DNA of 18,792 bases from NCBI GenBank assembly GCA_017302015.1, contig JAFLEE010000095.1, positions 1 through 18,792 of the forward strand. Reading direction: 5' to 3'. This DNA is from Spirochaetota bacterium (GTDB lineage: Bacteria > Spirochaetota > UBA12135 > COTS27 > JAFLEE01). Of the stretch, positions 1-7,374 are shown one piece after another; position 1 is the stretch's first letter, and each line of letters begins with the position of its first letter. A model generated the notes under the pieces. It was not told the DNA's origin, made no database searches, and saw only the letters and a program-made list of their open reading frames with translations. The translations under genes were made by a program, and so were the position numbers.

Positions 1-63
1 CCAACCCGAACGGGGGCGCCCCGAAAGGAACCTTCACGAGTTTTTAGCCCGGACGGCCGGGGC

Positions 64-1455
64 CTAGGACCCGGTGACCTGGGGCGTGATGCCGTGCTTC
101 TTCATGCGCCGGATGAGGGTATAGATCGTGATCCCCAGGGCCTGGGAGGCCTTGGTCCGGTTGAAGTCGTGGGCCCGCAGCGCCTCGATGATGGCCTGCC
201 GCTCCTGGTCGGCGAGTTTCGAGGGGCCCTCAATGAGCGACGCGAGTTCGCCGTCGTCCGCCGGGACGGCCAGGGGATGGCCGAAATGCTCGGGCAGGAG
301 CGGCCCGCCCTCGCTGAGGATCACCGCCCGCTCCACCAGGTTCTTGAGTTCGCGGATATTCCCGGGGAAGGGGTAGGACGCCAGGGAGGCGACCACCGAC
401 GGATCGACCACGACGCCGGGGCGCCCCATTTTTTCTGAAAAGAGGCCGGCGTAATGGCCGATGAGGGCCGCGAGGTCTTCCCGACGTTCACGGAGCGGGG
501 GCACGACCACCTGGAAGGTCGCCAGGCGGTAATAGAGGTCTTCCCGGAAGGCGCCGGATTTGACCATGGCCCCCAGATCGCGGTGGGTGGCGCAGACGAC
601 CCGCACATCCACCGCCGTATCGCGGGAGGCGCCGATGCGGCGCACGAGGCGGGTCTCCAGGGCCCGCAGCAATTTCGACTGCGCGGCCAGGGCCAGGTCG
701 CCGACCTCGTCGAGGAAGAGGGTGCCCCCCGAGGCGTTCTCGAAGCTGCCCGCGCGGTCCTCCACCGCCCCGGTGAAGGAGCCCTTCCGGTGGCCGAAGA
801 ACTCGCTCTCCACCAGGTGCTCGGGGAGGGCGGAACAATTGACGGTGTAGAAGGGTCCCGAGGCCCGCGGGGAGGCGAAATGGATGACCCGGGCGATGAG
901 TTCCTTCCCCGTGCCGCTTTCCCCCTGGATGAGGACGGAGGTGTCGGGGGCGCGGGCGGCCTTGAGGGTGAGGTCGATCACCGCCCGGATCTTGGCGCCG
1001 GCGCCGATGATATGCCCGACCTTCTTCTCCACCTCCTCGGACAACGGGGCGTAGCGCTCCTTCACCGCGCGGAGTTCCTCCTTCAGCGCGACGAAGCGCC
1101 GCGTGCGCTCGATGGCGGCGAGGATCTCGTCGCCATTGAGCGGCTTGCGGAAGAAGTCGAAGGCGCCCCCCCGCAGGGCCTGGGTCACGATCTCCATGTC
1201 GCCGTGGCCCGACATCATGAGCACCTCGAGCCCCGGTGAACGCTCCTTGACGCGCCGCAGGACCTCGATGCCGTCCATCTCGGGGAGGCGCACGTCGAGG
1301 AGGACGAGGTCGATCGCCACGCGCTCCAAGACCGCGAAGGCCTCCGACGGGGCGGGGGCCTCGTGCACATCGAACCCGCAGAGTTTCAGGTAATTGCCGA
1401 GTTCCTTCACGATGAGGGGCTCGTCGTCGACGATGAGCACTTGGAGATTCTTCAT
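64..1455 (-). CDS. NtrC-family sigma54-dependent response regulator
   Basis: This 463-residue protein is a phosphorylation-controlled activator of sigma54 RNA polymerase. Residues 1-120 form a receiver with the acidic pair D10/D11, phospho-acceptor D54, S82 and K104. Residues 145-385 form the AAA+ domain with Walker A GESGTGKE (178-185), Walker B around GGTLFLDE (243-250) and arginine-finger region FREDLYYRL (303-311). A Fis-type helix-turn-helix lies at about 430-456. The sigma54-contacting loop reads GSFTGA (225-230) instead of GAFTGA. The ATG overlaps the kinase stop codon as ATGA, and AGGAGG lies six bases upstream, so translation is coupled to the kinase, its likely phosphodonor. By family knowledge it binds dyads upstream of sigma54 promoters; the one at 7189-7205 is the obvious local target, by inference. 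No T-tailed terminator is visible in bases 1-63. Confidence 0.97.
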   Translation of the reverse strand: MKNLQVLIVDDEPLIVKELGNYLKLCGFDVHEAPAPSEAFAVLERVAIDLVLLDVRLPEMDGIEVLRRVKERSPGLEVLMMSGHGDMEIVTQALRGGAFDFFRKPLNGDEILAAIERTRRFVALKEELRAVKERYAPLSEEVEKKVGHIIGAGAKIRAVIDLTLKAARAPDTSVLIQGESGTGKELIARVIHFASPRASGPFYTVNCSALPEHLVESEFFGHRKGSFTGAVEDRAGSFENASGGTLFLDEVGDLALAAQSKLLRALETRLVRRIGASRDTAVDVRVVCATHRDLGAMVKSGAFREDLYYRLATFQVVVPPLRERREDLAALIGHYAGLFSEKMGRPGVVVDPSVVASLASYPFPGNIRELKNLVERAVILSEGGPLLPEHFGHPLAVPADDGELASLIEGPSKLADQERQAIIEALRAHDFNRTKASQALGITIYTLIRRMKKHGITPQVTGS

Positions 1456-3857
1456 GGGGGGCCTCCTGCGGCCTGGGCGCCCGGCCCGATGGGCAATTCG
1501 ATGGTCACTTCGGTGAACTCGCCGTCGCGGCTGTCGATGCGCAGCGAGCCCTTCATGGACTGGACGATCCCGAGGCTGATGGAGAGCCCGAGCCCGGTGC
1601 CCTCCCCGACGGGCTTGGTGGTGAAGAACGGCTCGAAGAGCCGCTTCTTCACGCCCTCGGGGATGCCGCTGCCGTTGTCGCGGACCGCCAGGGTCACGAT
1701 GCCGTCACCCAGGCCCGCGCGCAGGGAGATCTCCCGGCGGAACGCTTCGCCCGCCTTTTCCTGCTTCCGGTCGACGGCGTACTTCGCGTTGGCGAGGAGG
1801 TTCAGGAGCACCTGCTCCAATTCGTAGAGGTTACCCGAAACCGGGAGGGGGACCTCGGGGACCTCGACCTGCAGCCGCACGCCGTGGTTGGCGTACTGGG
1901 TGCCCATGAGGCGCACCGCGTGCTCGACGCTCTGGCGCGCGTCGAACACCGTCACGACCTCGGTGCGGCGGTCCCGGGAGAACATGCGCACGTGCTCGAT
2001 GAGCCGGCTGATGCGCTCCACGTAGCCGCCCACGCCCTTGAGCCCCTCGCGCAGGGCGGCGGGGTCGGTGTCCCCGCGCTGCAGCCGCAGCCCGAGGGCC
2101 TGCACGGAGAGCGAGATGCCCGAGAGGGGCTGGGTGATCTCGTGGGCCATGCCCGCCGCGAGTTCGCCCAGGGCCATGATCTTGTCGTTCTGCAGGAGCG
2201 ATTCGGTCTGGCGACGCTTGAGCTCGAGGGCGCGCTTCTGCTCGGTGACGTCCCGCACGAGGGCCTGGAGGAAGATGCCTTCCCCCATCCGGATCCCGCT
2301 GAGCGTGACCTCGGCGTCGAAAAGCGATCCATCGGGGCGGCGGTGCTTCCATTCGAAGACCTCGACCCGACCGGAAAGGGCGGCGGCGCTTTTGGCGCGC
2401 ACCAAGTCGGCGCTGGGTCCCTCGCTTTGGAGGGGGGGCGAAAAATCCGCGGGGGATCGGCCGAGGAGTTCTTCGCGGGCGCAGCCGAAGACCTGGAGGG
2501 CCCGGGCGTTGCAGCCCGTGAACACCCCCCCCTGCAGGATGAGGATGGCGTCGCCGGCGTTCTCGAAGAGCGTGCGGTAGCGCGTCTCGCTCTCGCGCAG
2601 GGCCGACTCGGCGCTGCGGCGCTCCAGGGCGTTCGCCACGGCGTTCCCGAAGAGCACCAGGCCCTGCTCGTCCTCGTCCGTCCAATCCTTCTCGCGGTTG
2701 CGCGTCGCCATGGCCAGCGCCCCGCGCACCTGGTTCTCGCGCCCCCGGGAACCCAAGAGCGGCACCTGGAGGAGGGACCGGCACGAAAGCCGTTGCCACA
2801 CCGTCGCGAGCACGCCGCCGCCCACCGGCGCCGACCGGGGATCGCGGATGCGGAACCGCTCCCGGGGCGAAAAGGGGTTCTCCCCCCGCCCGTCGGCCTC
2901 GATGCGGATGCCCTGGGATTCGCCGAGCAGCCCGACCGCGCCGTCGGCGTCCCAAACATGGGTGGCCCGCCAGGTGGTGTTGTCGGGGGAAAATTGGATG
3001 AGGGCCACCGTCTCGACCTCGAGGAGCACGGCGAGTTCCCCGAGGAAGACGGACAATTGCCGGTCGAAATCCGCGCCCAGGGAACCGGCGAACCGCTCGA
3101 GCACCTGGGCCAGCCAGTGGTTGTATTCGGCCTGCCGGACGACGCGGATATAGCGGGCCTCGAGCAGCCCCACCATGCGCTCCAGGGACAGGCGCAGCCG
3201 GCCCAGTTCGCCGTGGAACCAGGCGCCCGCGAGGCGCCCCCGGGCCGGTTGCCCCGTACTCACGGCCTCGGCGAAGCGCTCCATTTCCCGCAGGGGGCTG
3301 AGCACGAAACGGCTGAAGAGGCCGTAGATGCCGAGGATGAGCAGGAGGTCGATGAAGGCGATCGCCCCGAGGATGGCGAGGCTCGAGGACCGCATGCGCG
3401 CCTCGAGGAACCGGGAGGTCGAGTAGACCTTGAGCACGCCAATGGGCTGTTCTTGGACGAGGATCGGACGCTCGGCGACGAGCAGGCGCGCGCCCGTGGG
3501 CTCGACGTTGGACTCCACGGCGCTCCACCGGGCATCCCGATGGAAGACCTCGATGAGGCGGCCGCTCTGTCCGTCGCGCAGCGCCACCCCGTTCACGCGC
3601 TCGTCCTGGAGCAGCCCCTGGAGGATCTTGTGGATCTGTTCCCCGTCGTAATTCCACATCGGCAGGCTGAGGCTCACCGCGGTCTGCGTGGCCGCGAGCT
3701 CGTTGGATTTGCGCAGGATTTCGCGCTCATGATTATACTGGAACCATAAAAACACCGCGCCGGCGATGAAGAGCACCAGGGTCAAGAGACCGGCCAGCAC
3801 CAGGCTGACGCGGGTGGCGATGGAGAGGCTGCGTCGCGGCCCGGGGGAATCACCCAT
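1452..3857 (-). CDS. Membrane sensor histidine kinase (HAMP-GAF-PAS-HisKA-HATPase)
   Basis: This 801-residue kinase has a transmembrane helix at about 16-38, an extracytoplasmic domain at 40-155, a second helix at about 158-182 and a HAMP linker to about 235. A GAF-like domain follows at about 250-412 and a PAS domain at about 422-540. The dimerisation box GMAHEITQPLSG carries the phospho-accepting H572. The ATPase domain has an N box (681-696), G1 DNGSGIP (727-733), F box FEPFFTTKP and G2 GEGTGLGLS. The AHEITQPL form is typical of NtrB/DctB-like kinases that pair with sigma54 activators, matching the overlapping regulator gene. The solute-binding gene lies 42 bp upstream, so the extracytoplasmic domain may read a liganded binding protein; that is inference. 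The ATG at 3857 has no strong ribosome binding site, but the first transmembrane helix follows it at the expected distance. Confidence 0.96.
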   Translation of the reverse strand: MGDSPGPRRSLSIATRVSLVLAGLLTLVLFIAGAVFLWFQYNHEREILRKSNELAATQTAVSLSLPMWNYDGEQIHKILQGLLQDERVNGVALRDGQSGRLIEVFHRDARWSAVESNVEPTGARLLVAERPILVQEQPIGVLKVYSTSRFLEARMRSSSLAILGAIAFIDLLLILGIYGLFSRFVLSPLREMERFAEAVSTGQPARGRLAGAWFHGELGRLRLSLERMVGLLEARYIRVVRQAEYNHWLAQVLERFAGSLGADFDRQLSVFLGELAVLLEVETVALIQFSPDNTTWRATHVWDADGAVGLLGESQGIRIEADGRGENPFSPRERFRIRDPRSAPVGGGVLATVWQRLSCRSLLQVPLLGSRGRENQVRGALAMATRNREKDWTDEDEQGLVLFGNAVANALERRSAESALRESETRYRTLFENAGDAILILQGGVFTGCNARALQVFGCAREELLGRSPADFSPPLQSEGPSADLVRAKSAAALSGRVEVFEWKHRRPDGSLFDAEVTLSGIRMGEGIFLQALVRDVTEQKRALELKRRQTESLLQNDKIMALGELAAGMAHEITQPLSGISLSVQALGLRLQRGDTDPAALREGLKGVGGYVERISRLIEHVRMFSRDRRTEVVTVFDARQSVEHAVRLMGTQYANHGVRLQVEVPEVPLPVSGNLYELEQVLLNLLANAKYAVDRKQEKAGEAFRREISLRAGLGDGIVTLAVRDNGSGIPEGVKKRLFEPFFTTKPVGEGTGLGLSISLGIVQSMKGSLRIDSRDGEFTEVTIELPIGPGAQAAGGPP

Positions 3858-3899
3858 GAACCGAGATTCTACGATGCGCGCCGGGGGGAACGGATCGCC

Positions 3900-4682
3900 T
3901 CAATCCCCCGCATGGCGGGCGAGGATGCGTTCCAGGAGTCCTTCCCCCTTGATCGCGGCGAGGTGTCGATTCCAGGCTTCGGCGAGTTCCGGCCGGCTTT
4001 TTCCCGACAGGGCGATATAGAGCGGGATCGCGCGGAATACGAGCACGGGTTTGAAGTTCGATGGGCGGTAGCCGCACCGCACCGCCACGGATGGGAGGGT
4101 GAGGTCGGCGCCCACGAAGGCGGGGATCCGTCCATTGGCGACCTTGTGCAGGTTGAGGCTATTCTCGGAGACCCGCTCGAGATTGGTGAAGCCGAGCCCC
4201 TCCAAGTACTGGTCCCAGGCGAAATCGCGCACGCTCCCGATGGCCGGCAGGCGCCGGGCGTCGTCGAGATTGCGGATGGCCAGGGGCGAGTCGCTGCGGG
4301 CGAATAGGATCCAGCGGTTCTCCAGCACCGGCCCGATCCAATGGACGAGATGCTCCCGCTCCGGGGTGCGGGCCATTGAGAACAGGATGACGTTCGTTTC
4401 TTCCTGGACCGCCCGATACCCGCGGGACCAGGGGACGACCTGGATCGCCGCTTCGTTCCCGCACCGCCTCTGGATCTCGCGCACCAAATCCACGAAGATG
4501 CCCTCGGGACGCCCCGCGGAGTCCACGTAATTATAGGGGGGATCGACTTCGGTATAAATCGTGAGGCGCGCTCTTGGCTCCGCGGACCCTCCATGGAGGA
4601 GGAGGACGGCGACCACCAAGGAGATGGCGAGCTTTGAGGGAGCAGGCTTTGTTTTCGGCCTTAGGGGCACCCATTGAATCAC
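3900..4682 (-). CDS. Family-3 periplasmic solute-binding protein
   Basis: This protein of up to 260 residues looks like an amino-acid-type (SBP_bac_3) periplasmic binding protein. A signal peptide is visible: basic residues to K17, hydrophobic core AISLVVAVLLL, then a likely cleavage near GGSAEPRA (31-38). The mature start has the family pattern TIYTEVDPPYNYVD followed by GRPEGIFVDLVREI. A later SMARTPERE segment contains an arginine where this family normally clamps the ligand carboxylate. No ABC permease or ATPase gene is adjacent, and the next gene is a histidine kinase, so a sensing role is more likely than transport. An in-frame TGA lies immediately before the GTG at 4682, so translation starts there or later; a second GTG at 4670 is also possible. 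No ribosome binding site is seen, and the transcript may be leaderless. Confidence 0.9.
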   Translation of the reverse strand: MIQWVPLRPKTKPAPSKLAISLVVAVLLLHGGSAEPRARLTIYTEVDPPYNYVDSAGRPEGIFVDLVREIQRRCGNEAAIQVVPWSRGYRAVQEETNVILFSMARTPEREHLVHWIGPVLENRWILFARSDSPLAIRNLDDARRLPAIGSVRDFAWDQYLEGLGFTNLERVSENSLNLHKVANGRIPAFVGADLTLPSVAVRCGYRPSNFKPVLVFRAIPLYIALSGKSRPELAEAWNRHLAAIKGEGLLERILARHAGD

Positions 4683-4687
4683 GGTTC

Positions 4688-4716
4688 ATTATGCTCGAAG
4701 AATCTTTGCGGTGCAA
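4688..4716 (-). promoter_or_regulatory. Sigma70-like promoter for the binding protein/kinase/regulator operon
   Basis: On the minus strand TTGCAC (4711-4716) and CATAAT (4688-4693) are separated by exactly 17 bp. The -10 box matches consensus at five of six positions; the -35 box has only the TTG. Transcription would begin near 4681-4682, at the GTG start codon, implying a leaderless mRNA or use of the GTG at 4670. The remaining intergenic bases (4717-4882) hold nothing else I recognise. Confidence 0.5.
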
Positions 4717-4882
4717 CACGCACTCGGCGCGTCTCCGAGGGGTCCCATGGCCCGAACCTCCCTTCCGGGGCGGCCCAACCCATACCGACCGCCTCATTTC
4801 GATCGGAAATCGACCAAGCCTGAAAAGTTCCGCGACGGATCCTGAGCGGGGCCTCCCTGCCCGTCCAGCCGCCGCGCATAGG

Positions 4883-5383
4883 TCACGCGACAACCGGGGC
4901 CGGGGAATCTTCCCAGACCTGCATCTCTTCCAAGGAGAACAGGCGTTCCGGCTCCAGGAGGATGACGAACTCGCCGCCGCAACGGCCGATCCCCCGGAGG
5001 AACGCGCCGCTTAAGCGCATCCCTACATGGGGCGCCTTCTCCACCGCCTCCGCCCCGAGGCGGATGACGGCCTTGACCGCGTCGACGAGGGCTCCGATGA
5101 CGAAGGCCTTCCCCCCGTGGGAGGCTTCGATGATGATGATCGAAGAATCCACCGTGGCCTCCCGGGCGGGCAGGTCGAACTTTCGCCGGAGGTCGACGAC
5201 GGGAACCACGCCCCCGCGGAGGTTGATGACGCCGACCATGAACGGCGGGGTCTTCGGGAGTCGGGTGAGGCGGGGCCATTCCAGCACCTCCCGCACCCGC
5301 GCGATGGGCAGGGCGAACACTTCGCCGTCCAGTTTGAAACTGAGGTATGGGGTCGACTCGGCGGAGTCCACGGTGCGTTCCAT
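4883..5383 (-). CDS. cheW: CheW chemotaxis coupling protein
   Basis: This 166-residue cytoplasmic adaptor links chemoreceptors to the CheA kinase. It shows the CheW fold pattern: an N-terminal strand YLSFKLDGEVFALPIARVREVLEW (residues 13-36 region), the hallmark PPFMVGVINLRGGVVPVVDLR at about 46-66, and a second barrel half with SSIIIIEA, KAFVIGALVDAV and the C-terminal FVILLEPERLFS. Length is normal for a single-domain CheW. Its ATG lies one base after the TAG of the chemoreceptor gene, with no strong ribosome binding site, so it is probably translated by coupling. The pairing suggests a dedicated adaptor for that receptor; no cheA is present in the window, so it must feed a kinase encoded elsewhere. 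Confidence 0.95.
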   Translation of the reverse strand: MERTVDSAESTPYLSFKLDGEVFALPIARVREVLEWPRLTRLPKTPPFMVGVINLRGGVVPVVDLRRKFDLPAREATVDSSIIIIEASHGGKAFVIGALVDAVKAVIRLGAEAVEKAPHVGMRLSGAFLRGIGRCGGEFVILLEPERLFSLEEMQVWEDSPAPVVA

Positions 5384-5384
5384 G

Positions 5385-7100
5385 CTAGTTCACCGAAGTC
5401 CGCAGATCGCGCTTAAAATCCTTGTCCTCGGAATCTCCTGGGTTCGTCAGGTCCAGTTGGATCCTCTTCGGCGCCGCGGCCCGGAGTTTGACGGGGGTCA
5501 TGCCCAAACGCACACGGGTCGCGGCCACCGGACGCTCGGTTTGCGCCTCGTCCGCCAATCGCATGCTCCGACCGCCCGCAGGGACCGCGTCGGGCGCCTC
5601 CAGGAGCCGGAAGAAACCGATGGATCCCTTGAGCTGCGCCGCTTGGGTGGAGAGGATCTCCGCCGTGGACGCGATCTCCTCGGCGCCCGCCGCGTTCTGC
5701 TGCACGACCCCGCTGAGTTGCTGCATGGCGTTATTGATCTGCTGGGCGCCGTTATTCTGCTCGCCGCTCGCCGCATTGATTTCGGCCACCAACTCGGCGG
5801 TGCGCTGGATGTCGGGGATCATCCTCTCGAGCATCCCCCCGGCCTTCTCCGCCACCGCGACGCTTAGGCGCGAGAGGTCGCCGATCTCGCCCGCGGCCGA
5901 TTGGCTGCGCTCCGCGAGCTTCTGCACTTCACTGGCGACCACCGCGAACCCCTTCCCGAACTCCCCGGCGCGCGCCGCCTCGATGCTGGCATTGAGGGAG
6001 AGGAGGTTGGTTTGGCGGGCGATCTCCTGGATGATCCCGACCTTGTCGGCGATGGATTTCATGGCGGATACGGTCTGCCTCACCGCCTCGCCGCCTTCCT
6101 GGGCATCGCGGGCGCTCTTCTCCGCGATTTTTGCGGTTTGCCCCGCGTTCTCTGAATTCTGCCGGATGGTGGCGGACATCTCCTCGATCGAGGCCGACAC
6201 CTCCTCCACGCTCGCGGATTGCTCGTTGGATCCCTGCGAAAGCGATTGGGAACTGCTGGACATCTGCAGGCTCCCCGAGGCGACGCTCGAAGAGGCGCCC
6301 TGTACCCCGGCGACCACCTGGGTGAGCGTGGTCTGCATGCCATCCAAGGCCTTCGCCAGATCCCCCACTTCGTCCCGTTGCCTCAGATATCTGCCGTCCA
6401 ATTTCCGGGTGAGGTCCCCGGACGCGATGGCATTGGCGAAGCCCACCCCGGCCCCGAGCGGGACCGTGATGGAGCGGGTGATGAGGAGCGCGATCCCGGC
6501 GGAAATAACGACGCCGAGGGCGGTGAGGATCAGGGTGAACCGCACGATCTGCGCGGAAATCGATTCATAGAGGAGGTTTGCCTCCTTCGATTCTTTTTCC
6601 ACGGATTTGGTGAACTCACGCAGCGGGGGTTGGGAGTCGTTCTCCGCCTTGTCGATGGCGGCGAAGGTCTCTTCGATGCGCTTCGAGATCTCCGGCGTCC
6701 GCGCGGCGGCGAGCATGGGGACGAGTTCGCCCTCCACGAGCGAAATAATCCGTTCCGATTCCCTTCGGGACCGTGCCACCGTCTCCCGTTCCACGGCATT
6801 TTCAGCGAATCCGTTTAATTGGTCGTAGACCTCTTTTTCCTCTTTCACGCAGGCCGCCCAAATCTCCTGATTTTTGGGCGTCCACCCCTCCATGCTCGCC
6901 AATGCGGCGACGCGGAACAATTTGTAAGGCACGCGGCGGGCGTGCTGATTGATGGCCATGGATTCGTCATGGTTGTGAACCATGACCTGTAGACGCTTGA
7001 GTTCTCCGACTCTCGAGACGCTGAATAGGCCCATGACGAGCATGATCGCCAGGACGAGGGCGAAACTGCAGGCGAGTTTTCGACCGATGGTGAATTTCAT
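5385..7100 (-). CDS. Methyl-accepting chemotaxis protein
   Basis: This is a 571-residue transmembrane chemoreceptor. It has a first membrane helix at about 8-28, a helical periplasmic domain of about 155 residues resembling the four-helix-bundle class, a second helix at about 187-208, a HAMP domain to about 265 and a long cytoplasmic coiled coil. The signalling tip (358-388) contains [18 protein letters not shown] and GFAVVA, the canonical CheA/CheW contact region. Glutamate pairs at about 299-309 are plausible methylation sites. No C-terminal NWETF-like CheR-binding tail is seen. The frame is open upstream to 7205, but AAGGAG eight bases before the ATG at 7100 and the transmembrane segment immediately after it fix this start. 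The gene lies under a sigma54 promoter and is coupled to cheW. Confidence 0.96.
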   Translation of the reverse strand: MKFTIGRKLACSFALVLAIMLVMGLFSVSRVGELKRLQVMVHNHDESMAINQHARRVPYKLFRVAALASMEGWTPKNQEIWAACVKEEKEVYDQLNGFAENAVERETVARSRRESERIISLVEGELVPMLAAARTPEISKRIEETFAAIDKAENDSQPPLREFTKSVEKESKEANLLYESISAQIVRFTLILTALGVVISAGIALLITRSITVPLGAGVGFANAIASGDLTRKLDGRYLRQRDEVGDLAKALDGMQTTLTQVVAGVQGASSSVASGSLQMSSSSQSLSQGSNEQSASVEEVSASIEEMSATIRQNSENAGQTAKIAEKSARDAQEGGEAVRQTVSAMKSIADKVGIIQEIARQTNLLSLNASIEAARAGEFGKGFAVVASEVQKLAERSQSAAGEIGDLSRLSVAVAEKAGGMLERMIPDIQRTAELVAEINAASGEQNNGAQQINNAMQQLSGVVQQNAAGAEEIASTAEILSTQAAQLKGSIGFFRLLEAPDAVPAGGRSMRLADEAQTERPVAATRVRLGMTPVKLRAAAPKRIQLDLTNPGDSEDKDFKRDLRTSVN

Positions 7101-7108
7101 TCTGATGG

Positions 7109-7114
7109 CTCCTT
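7109..7114 (-). promoter_or_regulatory. Ribosome binding site of the chemoreceptor gene
   Basis: AAGGAG on the minus strand ends eight bases before the ATG at 7100. It decides the start in favour of the residue just before the first membrane helix. The longer reading from 7205 would also begin inside the sigma54 promoter. Confidence 0.8.
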
Positions 7115-7188
7115 GCTCGTTGCCGGGTTTTGCGCCCCCGATTCGAATTCGAAGAACCGCAAGAACCGAGCATTCGGTAGATGAAGAA

Positions 7189-7205
7189 TGCATGACCCGT
7201 GCCAA
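7189..7205 (-). promoter_or_regulatory. Sigma54 (-24/-12) promoter of the chemoreceptor-cheW operon
   Basis: The minus strand reads TTGGCACGGGTCATGCA. Against the sigma54 consensus TTGGCACGNNNNTTGCA the -24 half is identical at all eight positions and the -12 half differs at one. The invariant GG (7202-7203) and GC (7190-7191) are separated by exactly ten bases, as the sigma factor requires. Predicted initiation near 7178 gives a leader of about 78 bases. An NtrC-type activator is encoded in the same block at 64-1455. Confidence 0.85.
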
Positions 7206-7226
7206 CGATGACTCGCCTTAGCCCCC

Positions 7227-7259
7227 CAAAAATTAGAGCCACTCTAAATAAGATTTTTG
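7227..7259. promoter_or_regulatory. Nested inverted repeats upstream of the sigma54 promoter
   Basis: A perfect dyad TTAGAG-CCA-CTCTAA (7233-7247) lies inside an outer pair CAAAAAT (7227-7233) and ATTTTTG (7253-7259). The centre is about 62 bp upstream of the predicted sigma54 start. No gene ends here, so a terminator is unlikely. It is a candidate activator or repressor site; the protein that binds it is unknown. Confidence 0.5.
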
Positions 7260-7283
7260 AGATGTCATTTGGCTATGGCGAAA

Positions 7284-7303
7284 TCGCAAGCGATCCCAAG
7301 CGA
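7284..7303. promoter_or_regulatory. Dyad and 10-bp-spaced direct repeat in the divergent control region
   Basis: TCGC-AA-GCGA (7284-7293) overlaps two copies of CAAGCGA (7287-7293 and 7297-7303) whose starts are ten bases apart, one helical turn. The element sits just upstream of the rightward -35 box and about 110 bp upstream of the predicted sigma54 start, a usual distance for an NtrC-type enhancer. Assignment to either promoter is inference. Confidence 0.35.
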
Positions 7304-7311
7304 ACCTGCTA

Positions 7312-7340
7312 TTGACTTTCCACGAAATGTTTATTATAAA
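7312..7340 (+). promoter_or_regulatory. Sigma70 promoter for the XRE-cupin/permease genes
   Basis: TTGACT (7312-7317) and TATAAA (7335-7340) are separated by 17 bp. They lie in an AT-rich stretch that contrasts strongly with the GC-rich surroundings. Initiation is predicted near 7347, giving a leader of about 28 bases before the ATG at 7375. Confidence 0.75.
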
Positions 7341-7344
7341 TATA

Positions 7345-7364
7345 TTTAGTTTAATATAACTAAA
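7345..7364. promoter_or_regulatory. Dyad operator at the XRE-cupin transcription start
   Basis: TTTAGTT (7345-7351) and AACTAAA (7358-7364) form a perfect 7-bp inverted repeat with a 6-bp spacer. It covers the predicted transcription start just downstream of the -10 box. The adjacent gene encodes a helix-turn-helix regulator, so autorepression is the most likely role. Confidence 0.65.
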
Positions 7365-7374
7365 CACGAAACCC

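Noticed and set aside
41-61. CCCGG/CCGGG hairpin next to a T run at the end of the regulator operon
   Set aside because: The T run lies on the wrong side for leftward transcription: the minus strand has an A run after the hairpin, so it is not a normal intrinsic terminator for that operon.
1884-3749. A very long open frame on the plus strand (over 600 codons) opposite the histidine kinase
   Set aside because: It is antisense to a kinase with every expected motif. Long antisense frames are expected in GC-rich genes, and its translation shows no domain.
4531-4893. A 120-codon minus-strand frame starting in the intergenic region upstream of the binding protein
   Set aside because: It overlaps the signal peptide region of the binding protein in another frame, is Arg/Gly/Pro-rich and has no ribosome binding site.
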